From Crocinitomicaceae bacterium (GTDB lineage Bacteria > Bacteroidota > Bacteroidia > Flavobacteriales_D > Crocinitomicaceae): a stretch of DNA of 38,465 bases. The translations under genes and the position numbers were made by a program. The notes beneath the pieces were generated by a model that saw only the letters and a list, made by a program, of their open reading frames with translations, ran no database searches and was not told where the DNA came from. Positions 32,679-38,465 of this stretch are shown here, one piece after another (within the stretch, counting starts at the first letter, position 1; each line of letters starts with the position of its first letter). The stretch is from positions 1 to 38,465 of the forward strand of contig JAQXBM010000081.1 of NCBI GenBank assembly GCA_029252405.1, written 5' to 3'.

Positions 32679-34691
32679 ATGAGCGAAACTATGGAGATGA
32701 CGACTTTTCAAAAGGAAATTCTCGAGGGAATTCCATCGGTGATTCCACCAATGCCAGCAAAGGAAGAAGGGATCAATCACGCACCAAAGCGTAAACAGAT
32801 TTTGTCAGATGAAGAGCGAAAGTTGGCGCTGCGAAACGCACTACGTTACTTTCCAAAGGAACAACACGCGACACTGGCTCCGGAGTTCATGAATGAATTG
32901 AACGAGTACGGTAGAATCTATATGCTTCGATACCGTCCAACGTACAAAATGTACGCGCGCGGAATTAATGAATATCCTGGAAAATGCGATCAGGCGAAAG
33001 CCATCATGTTGATGATTCAAAATAACTTGGATTACGCTGTAGCGCAACATCCTCATGAGTTAATCACCTACGGTGGAAATGGTGCCGTATTCCAAAACTG
33101 GATTCAGTACCGCCTTACCATGAAATATTTGGCCGAGATGACGGATGAGCAAACGCTTGCCATGTACTCAGGTCACCCAATGGGATTGTTCCCATCGCAC
33201 AAAGATGCTCCACGAGTTGTAGTTACAAACGGAATGGTGATTCCAAATTATTCGCAGCCGGACGATTGGGAGAAATTCAATGCATTGGGCGTTTCTCAAT
33301 ACGGACAAATGACTGCAGGATCGTACATGTACATCGGACCGCAGGGAATTGTTCACGGAACGACGATTACCGTTTTAAACGGATTCAGAAAGATTAAAAA
33401 ATCTCCAGCAGGATCTTTGTTCCTTACTTCCGGGCTAGGAGGAATGAGCGGTGCTCAACCTAAAGCAGGAACAATTGCAGGATGTATTACCGTGTGCGCA
33501 GAAGTGAATCCAAAGATCACGAAGATTCGTCACGAACAAGGATGGGTGAATGAAATCATCACTGATTTGGATCAACTGGTAGCGCGCGTTCGCAATGCTC
33601 AAGCAGCGAAAGAAGTTGTTTCTATTGCCTACCTCGGAAATATCGTTGAAGTTTGGGAGAAGTTTGATGAGGAAGATCTTCATGTTGATTTAGGATCAGA
33701 TCAAACCTCTTTGCACAACCCTTGGGCGGGTGGATACTACCCAATGGGACTCACATTCGAGGAATCGAACAAAATGATGGCTGAGGATCCAGACGGATTT
33801 AAGAAAGAGGTGCAATCTACCTTGGTGCAACACGGTGCGGCAATCAACAATCATACGGCAAAAGGAACGTATTTCTTCGATTACGGGAACGCCTTCTTGT
33901 TGGAAGCTTCTCGTGCAGGTGCTGATATTATGGCGGAGAATGGAATCGATTTCAAATATCCATCATACGTTCAAGACATCATGGGGCCAATGTGCTTTGA
34001 TTATGGTTTTGGACCTTTCCGATGGGTTGCTGCTTCAGGTAAGCCAGCAGATCTAGCGAAGACTGATGAAATTGCATGTCAAGTCCTAGAAGAAATCCGA
34101 TTGAACAGTCCAGAGGAAATCCAACAGCAAATGGCGGATAACATCCAATGGATCAAAGGAGCGCAAGAAAACAAACTCGTTGTTGGTTCTCAGGCACGTA
34201 TTCTATACGCTGATGCTGAAGGACGCATGAAAATCGCCAAAGCCTTCAACGATGCGATTGCGAATGGTGAAATTGGACCAGTAGTATTGGGTCGAGATCA
34301 CCACGATGTATCAGGAACAGATTCTCCTTACCGCGAAACATCGAATATTTACGATGGTTCTCGATTCACTGCCGACATGGCAATCCAAAACGTAATTGGT
34401 GATGGATTCCGTGGTGCAACATGGATCTCGATTCACAATGGTGGTGGAGTAGGTTGGGGAGAAGTAATCAACGGTGGATTCGGAATGCTCCTAGACGGAA
34501 GTTCTGATGCCGAACGAAGATTGACTTCAATGCTTCACTGGGACGTTAACAACGGGATCGCACGACGAAACTGGGCACGTAACGAAGGAGCAACATTTGC
34601 GATCAAACGCGCAATGGAGGTAGAACCGAATTTGAAGGTGACGATTCCTGAGTCTGTGGATGATAATATTGTAGACGGACTGTTCGATTAA
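32679..34691 (+). CDS. hutU: Urocanate hydratase
   Basis: Urocanase uses tightly bound NAD+ as an electrophile to hydrate urocanate to imidazolonepropionate, the second step of histidine breakdown. The 670-residue product has the conserved blocks YPGKCDQAKAIMLMIQNN, ITYGGNGAVFQNWIQYRLTM, YGQMTAGSYMYIGPQGIVHG and FLTSGLGGMSGAQPKAG. Later come GPMCFDYGFGPFRWVAASG (Cys439, probably the conserved active-site region) and GRDHHDVSGTDSPYRETSN. It is about 110 residues longer than the Pseudomonas enzyme, as in the longer Bacteroidota type. I chose the ATG at 32679; an upstream in-frame start at 32610 lies inside the terminator. No other hut gene is in the window. Confidence 0.95.
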   Translation: MSETMEMTTFQKEILEGIPSVIPPMPAKEEGINHAPKRKQILSDEERKLALRNALRYFPKEQHATLAPEFMNELNEYGRIYMLRYRPTYKMYARGINEYPGKCDQAKAIMLMIQNNLDYAVAQHPHELITYGGNGAVFQNWIQYRLTMKYLAEMTDEQTLAMYSGHPMGLFPSHKDAPRVVVTNGMVIPNYSQPDDWEKFNALGVSQYGQMTAGSYMYIGPQGIVHGTTITVLNGFRKIKKSPAGSLFLTSGLGGMSGAQPKAGTIAGCITVCAEVNPKITKIRHEQGWVNEIITDLDQLVARVRNAQAAKEVVSIAYLGNIVEVWEKFDEEDLHVDLGSDQTSLHNPWAGGYYPMGLTFEESNKMMAEDPDGFKKEVQSTLVQHGAAINNHTAKGTYFFDYGNAFLLEASRAGADIMAENGIDFKYPSYVQDIMGPMCFDYGFGPFRWVAASGKPADLAKTDEIACQVLEEIRLNSPEEIQQQMADNIQWIKGAQENKLVVGSQARILYADAEGRMKIAKAFNDAIANGEIGPVVLGRDHHDVSGTDSPYRETSNIYDGSRFTADMAIQNVIGDGFRGATWISIHNGGGVGWGEVINGGFGMLLDGSSDAERRLTSMLHWDVNNGIARRNWARNEGATFAIKRAMEVEPNLKVTIPESVDDNIVDGLFD

Positions 34692-34707
34692 TCGCAAAAG
34701 GCACTGC

Positions 34708-35100
34708 CTAACTTTCTTGAGATTTTCGCGCGGTTTCCAACTCGAATGTGGCTAAACCGATCACGATCATCACTTCCAAAAGAACGTAACCCCATCCAAG
34801 GTAAGTAATGGACGCGGAATGATATATCGCCAATCCAATGGACAGGACGCAATACGCATAATTTACCAGTGCGATTCCCTTCAGATACTTCTCCAATTGC
34901 TTATCGACTTTAAAGAAACAATAGAAGTCGTAAATGGCGAATGCACAGGGCAAGGCTGCCAAAAAGTACAGCGTCGAGGTTGGAATACCAAAATACACTT
35001 GGAATTGCACGAGTACAATTCCAAGTAAAACAGCTGAAACAACGGCGCCAATTCCATCCACTAGAAATAACTTTTTCAAGAATTTGTTTCCATTCTCCAT
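34708..35100 (-). CDS. Small membrane protein, four predicted helices
   Basis: I recognise no named family. The 130-residue protein from the ATG at 35098-35100 (MENGNKFLKKLFLVDGIGAV) has four hydrophobic stretches consistent with transmembrane helices: LFLVDGIGAVVSAVLLGIVL, TLYFLAALPCAFAIYDFYCF, IALVNYAYCVLSIGLAIYH, and a fourth in WGYVLLEVMIVIGLATFEL. A charged loop (KVDKQLEKYLKG) lies between helices 2 and 3. It should sit in the inner membrane. A GTG at 35136 would add 12 residues but gives a less natural N-terminus. It is convergent with hutU (16 nt apart) and lies on the same strand as the CotH-like gene upstream. Confidence 0.7.
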   Translation of the reverse strand: MENGNKFLKKLFLVDGIGAVVSAVLLGIVLVQFQVYFGIPTSTLYFLAALPCAFAIYDFYCFFKVDKQLEKYLKGIALVNYAYCVLSIGLAIYHSASITYLGWGYVLLEVMIVIGLATFELETARKSQES

Positions 35101-35178
35101 ATCAGAATAATAACACCGTTGTCGGTTTACGAACACTTACAATATACGGATAACCAATTTGTAAACTCTTTCCAGCTA

Positions 35179-36787
35179 TTAGTTAACGATCAATTTCTTT
35201 GTCCCTTTTTGACCATTTAGAACGGCCTGAACAAAGTACATTCCTTTGGGCAGATCGGACACATTAATGGACACGCCATTGCTCTCAATTGTTGATTGCA
35301 GTACCAATTGCCCTTGAACGGAATAAAATGCCAATTCAGTTCCAGACAATCCTCCGACTGTAACAGTTGAATTCGCTGGGTTCGGATACAAAGAGAAGTC
35401 CAACGGTTTGATTTCCGTGATTTCCACCACATCGTTCGCGCAGTTTCCAGGCAGGTTCAAATCCATCCAAACGAGGCGCGAAGCCATCCAATCTTTCATA
35501 TCCGTAATTTCCTCGGCGTAGGTCGCAGGAACGGGCTCTGGTTGCGACCAAATTTGCTGCCCGATAAATGGCCATTTGGTGAAATTCTGCGTGAGAGCTG
35601 AACCGAGGTATTGCTCCTGTGTGTCAATCCAGTTGTAGATTGAATCGAGGTGGAGCGGACCATTTCGTAGTTCATTCCAACGGCATGCAAGGTGATTGGT
35701 AAACAACGTATCCGACATCATTTCGAACCACCAAGCAGGCATGGATTCCAAATCTTCGCATTCAGGTTGATTTTGAAGGTAAGTCCAACCCGTGAAATCA
35801 TTGCACGAACAAACGGTTGACATTCCATAAGTTTGATCGAAATCCCAGATCGGTCCCGCTTTCAATTTGCCACCTTTACTTTGCTTTGTGTAGATACGAA
35901 CTCAATTTATACCCATCTGAATTTTTGCTGAATTCGTTGATCAAAAGGAAATCCACAAAGCTGGTCACATCGATGTAATCGTTGTAGCGAATGCCACTCG
36001 TGTTGGTGTATGTATTCGAGAAAACGGCTTCTTCAAATTCATCCATGTATCCTTTGATATACGCTTCCTGCGCAGGTTGAATGTTGGTCGCTTTTGGATA
36101 ATAGTATTGATAGTACATTGGATCGCCAGACAGTGAATTGAATTCGGATTCAAAACCTGGATCACCATCCAACCAATCGATGCGTAGAATGTATCCACCC
36201 GTTACTGAATCACCTGCCAAATCGTCAGCATCCAGTTTGGCAATATCCACGCGGTCATTGTCTCGTTTAAGTCGTTCGCACAGCAAATAGGTTCCTCGGT
36301 AATCATTATCGATTACCAATTCCACAAAGCGCCAATCTGAAGCGTAATGTCCTGCTTGTCTCGCTAGATAAAAAGAGAAAGGAATGCGCAATTGCGTTTT
36401 ATCAATGACCATGGCATGAAGGATCCAATCTTCCTCTTTCCCCATTCCCAAAAGGGCAACAGATGAATCGGCTCCCGTATTGTCACGCAGCTCAAAAGAA
36501 TACGTCTTTTTATCATATCCTTGCGTCGAATTTCCACGTGTTTCAATCCCTGCAATGCCTTCGTACGCATTGAATGGATCCGTCAAATTGTTGGTGACTC
36601 CTAGACCGTTGTCAATGATTCCCATATTGGTATTGATTTTCGGCTCATCGGGAATGGTTCCGTCGTTGAAAGTCGCGTTTCCTGTGTTGATGACAACGAT
36701 CGGTAAATGACTTGAGGTGAATGTTTGAGCCATCGAATAAGCCGTTCCAATCAGCAAGGCGAGGGCAATAGAGATTGTTCTTTTCAT
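35179..36787 (-). pseudogene. Secreted CotH-kinase-like protein with T9SS tail, frameshifted
   Basis: The first part (35876-36787, 303 residues) starts with a signal peptide ending near Ala20. It carries the CotH-family N-terminal elements (GIETRGNSTQGYDKKTYSFE, with RGNS at 84-87 and Lys93-94), ERLKRDNDRVDI and GGYILRIDW. It stops at SDGYKLSSYLHKAK. The rest of the family sequence, GGKLKAGPIWDFDQTYG, continues at once in another frame. That second part (35179-35875) holds the WDFD metal-binding motif and ends in a type-A T9SS sorting domain (SLYPNPANSTVTVGGL, KGMYFVQAVLNGQKG). One dinucleotide missing at the site, or one extra base, explains the break. The intact protein would have about 535 residues. 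CotH-type proteins are atypical kinases. As it stands, the first fragment lacks the catalytic Asp and the secretion tail. Confidence 0.85.
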
Positions 36788-36912
36788 AATTTTAGAGTTT
36801 CCTGTTTGCTACTAAAACAAGCTCAAAAAGAAATACCCTACCCCCGTTTTGAATAAATCATAAAAAAAGTGAATTGATGCTTTATTTTGAATTTTCAAGC
36901 GCTTAAAATGAC

Positions 36913-36931
36913 TAAGTTTAGAGGACTAAAC
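36913..36931 (+). promoter_or_regulatory. Candidate promoter/operator of the NADH dehydrogenase gene
   Basis: TAAGTTTA (36913-36920), a near match to TAnnTTTG, lies 23 nt after a TTG at 36887-36889. It overlaps a perfect inverted repeat: GTTTAG (36916-36921), loop AGGA, CTAAAC (36926-36931). A regulator binding there would block the promoter; a short RNA hairpin at the 5' end of the transcript is the alternative. Confidence 0.45.
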
Positions 36932-36952
36932 CTTGTGTTAAATTATTAGCAT

Positions 36953-38230
36953 ATGGAAATAGATATTGTCAAAAATGAGATGAAGCGTTACGTAATCATC
37001 GGGGGTGGTTTTGGGGGACTCGAAATCGCACGAAGATTGGTTAAGTTGAACGTTCAGGTAGTACTTATTGATAGAAATAACTACCATCAATTCCAACCTT
37101 TATTTTATCAAGTAGCCACGGCGGGACTCGAGCCGAGCTCCATCATTTTTCCCTTTCGAAGGAACTTTCAGCGGAAGAAGAATTTTCATTTCAGAATGGC
37201 TGAGGTGTTATCGATCAATTCGGACGAAAAATTTGTTCAGACCTCGATTGGAGAATTGCACTACGACAAGCTGATTATTGCAACTGGAGCAACGAATAAT
37301 TTCTTTGGGAACAACGACATTGAAAAGCATGCCTTCGCGATGAAAAGCATTGATGAATCATTGCAAATCAGGAACCGCGTGTTGGAGCAATTCGAAGAAG
37401 CATTGAGTCTTCCCGCAGAGGAAAAACCCGAGCACATCACCATTGCGATTGCAGGTGGTGGACCAACAGGAGTAGAGCTGGCAGGGACGCTCGCTGAAAT
37501 GAAGAAATACATTCTTCCCAAAGAATACCCCGAACTCGATTTTGATCAAATGCGCATCCTCCTCATTGAGGGAGCGCCGCGTGTATTGAATGCAATGAAT
37601 AAAAAGTCTTCATCGAAAGCCAAGGACTACCTCAAGAAAATGGGCGTGGATGTGATGGTCAAAACCCGCGTAACGGGCTATGATGGAACGGAACTGTCCT
37701 TGGATAACGGCTCTATAATTCGAACGAAAACGCTTATTTGGGCAGCTGGAATTAAAGGAAATTACCTCGATGGAATTCCTGAGGAAGCGCGCGTGCGTGG
37801 AAATAGAATTGCCGTGGATCATTTCAATGAAATTCAAGGGATGAAAGACGTGTATGCTATTGGTGATGTCGCTCTAATGACTTCAGACGATCCTGCTTTT
37901 CCTGACGGTCACCCACAGTTGGCGCAAGTCGCAATTCAGCAAGGAAACCGTTTCTACAAGAACATGAAGAGCCACTTTAAAGGTCGAGAAATGACGCCGT
38001 TTAAGTACAAGAATTTAGGAACCATGGCCACAGTTGGCCGCAACAAGGCAGTGGTAGAACTTCCACGAATGAAGTTTTACGGTTTCTTCGCGTGGTTGGT
38101 TTGGATGGTCGTTCACTTACGCTCGATTTTAGGCGTTCGGAATAAGTTTATCGTGTTCCTGAATTGGGTGTGGAATTACTTTACGTATAATTTGTCGTTG
38201 AGGGTGATCATTAAAGGGAAAGGGAAGTAA
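36953..38230 (+). CDS. ndh: Type II NADH:quinone dehydrogenase (NDH-2)
   Basis: NDH-2 is a single-subunit, non-proton-pumping flavoenzyme on the cytoplasmic face of the inner membrane that oxidises NADH and reduces quinone. The 425-residue product has the FAD motif YVIIGGGFGGLEIARRL near the N-terminus and the quinone-site region YHQFQPLFYQVATAGLEPSS. The NAD-binding motif is IAIAGGGPTGVELAGTLAEM. The second FAD-contact segment has VYAIGDVALM and HPQLAQVAIQQG. The C-terminal region is hydrophobic and basic (FFAWLVWMVVHLRSILGV) and fits membrane attachment. Start choice: the ATG at 36953 adds nine residues before a second in-frame ATG at 36980, which gives the more usual MKRYVIIGGG N-terminus. 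Confidence 0.93.
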   Translation: MEIDIVKNEMKRYVIIGGGFGGLEIARRLVKLNVQVVLIDRNNYHQFQPLFYQVATAGLEPSSIIFPFRRNFQRKKNFHFRMAEVLSINSDEKFVQTSIGELHYDKLIIATGATNNFFGNNDIEKHAFAMKSIDESLQIRNRVLEQFEEALSLPAEEKPEHITIAIAGGGPTGVELAGTLAEMKKYILPKEYPELDFDQMRILLIEGAPRVLNAMNKKSSSKAKDYLKKMGVDVMVKTRVTGYDGTELSLDNGSIIRTKTLIWAAGIKGNYLDGIPEEARVRGNRIAVDHFNEIQGMKDVYAIGDVALMTSDDPAFPDGHPQLAQVAIQQGNRFYKNMKSHFKGREMTPFKYKNLGTMATVGRNKAVVELPRMKFYGFFAWLVWMVVHLRSILGVRNKFIVFLNWVWNYFTYNLSLRVIIKGKGK

Positions 38231-38232
38231 TA

Positions 38233-38365
38233 TCACGTCTCATTTTGAAGCTCAACTATTTTTCGATAGACCTTTCGCACTTCAGGTATGAGAGAAAGGG
38301 TAGGTGTAGGTTTTACCCCAGGCCACCAATCCATTCCTTCGGACATTGGAAGTGCTACATTAGAC
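38233..38365 (-). pseudogene. Possible 3' remnant of a gene cut by the insertion element
   Basis: Read on the minus strand, this stretch gives about 43 residues without a stop. It includes PMSEGMDWWPGVKPTPTLS and VRKVYRKIVELQNET before a TGA. The composition (paired Trp, conserved-looking Pro/Gly) looks protein-like rather than random. The frame meets a stop just beyond 38365, where the insertion element seems to begin, so the upstream part of the gene may lie on the far side of the element. I do not recognise the family. An internal Met at 38344-38346 could alternatively start a 37-residue peptide. Confidence 0.35.
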
Positions 38366-38465
38366 TGGACAGTGAGTTAAGATATTCTTGCTAGAACTTA
38401 AATTAGCAAAATGTCAAAGAAGAAAAGAAGTTACACAGCTGTTTTCAAACGGAATGCTGTGAAGT
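38366..38465 (+). mobile_element. Left end of an insertion sequence (partial)
   Basis: The window ends inside this element. The first codons of a transposase-like gene start at 38411, preceded by about 45 nt of leader. TGGACAGTGAGTTAAG, beginning at 38366, is a plausible left terminal repeat. The right end and any target duplication lie outside the window, so family and boundary are provisional. Confidence 0.5.
38411..38465 (+). CDS. Transposase N-terminus (IS3-like OrfA), partial
   Basis: The reading frame from the ATG at 38411 gives MSKKKRSYTAVFKRNAVK and runs off the window. The pattern of a Lys/Arg-rich start followed by YTxxFKxxAV is typical of the N-terminal helix-turn-helix of IS3-family OrfA transposases, which bind the element's ends. 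Only 18 residues are visible, so the family assignment rests on this short motif and on the insertion-like context. Confidence 0.65.
   Translation, partial: MSKKKRSYTAVFKRNAVK

Noticed and set aside
35868-35885. Programmed +1 frameshifting in the CotH-like gene
   Set aside because: No RF2-like slippery CTT-TGA-C context or upstream Shine-Dalgarno-like element is visible; a simple indel explains the break.

Overview
The window looks like a chromosomal segment of a Bacteroidota bacterium, most likely a member of the Flavobacteriales. Three things point there: promoters of the TTG-N(17-23)-TAnnTTTG type, scarce Shine-Dalgarno sites, and secreted proteins with type IX secretion (T9SS) C-terminal domains. 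A zinc-free L36 and an L17 with a long C-terminal tail fit the same assignment. I cannot resolve genus from the sequence alone.

Layout. 297-2079 (minus) holds etfB-etfA, the electron-transfer flavoprotein. 2379-3356 (plus) is pdhB (pyruvate dehydrogenase E1 beta), with a strong terminator, followed by a hotdog acyl-CoA thioesterase. 3846-5067 (minus) holds a small secreted protein and a peroxiredoxin-like gene broken by two single-base frame changes. 5268-23419 is the merged str/S10/spc/alpha ribosomal cluster on the plus strand: rpsL, rpsG, fusA, rpsJ, then rplC through rplQ, with secY, infA and rpoA, and no tuf. It begins at a near-perfect promoter and ends at a strong terminator. Most cistrons are 0-30 nt apart. 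The larger gaps, before rplC, rpsH, rpmJ, rpsK, rpsD, rpoA and rplQ, mostly contain inverted repeats that could fold in the mRNA.

23598-26842 is a two-gene accessory unit. It encodes a LodA-like oxidase, predicted to carry a self-processed cysteine tryptophylquinone cofactor, and its LodB-like flavoprotein maturase. The unit sits between rplQ and carA-eno and is flanked by small GC-rich palindromes. 27045-29437 is carA-eno. 29578-32575 is a small secreted protein followed by a large T9SS type-B cargo protein with PKD/Ig-like repeats. 32679-34691 is hutU (histidine degradation). On the minus strand come a small four-helix membrane protein and a frameshifted CotH-kinase-like secreted protein with a T9SS tail. 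36953-38230 is a type II NADH dehydrogenase. The window ends in the first codons of a transposase, whose element appears to have landed in or next to an unidentified minus-strand reading frame.

Most of the window is housekeeping. The parts worth a second look are the lodAB-like unit, the structured gaps inside the ribosomal operon, two short-period palindromic intergenic elements, the two frameshifted genes, and the insertion element at the right edge.
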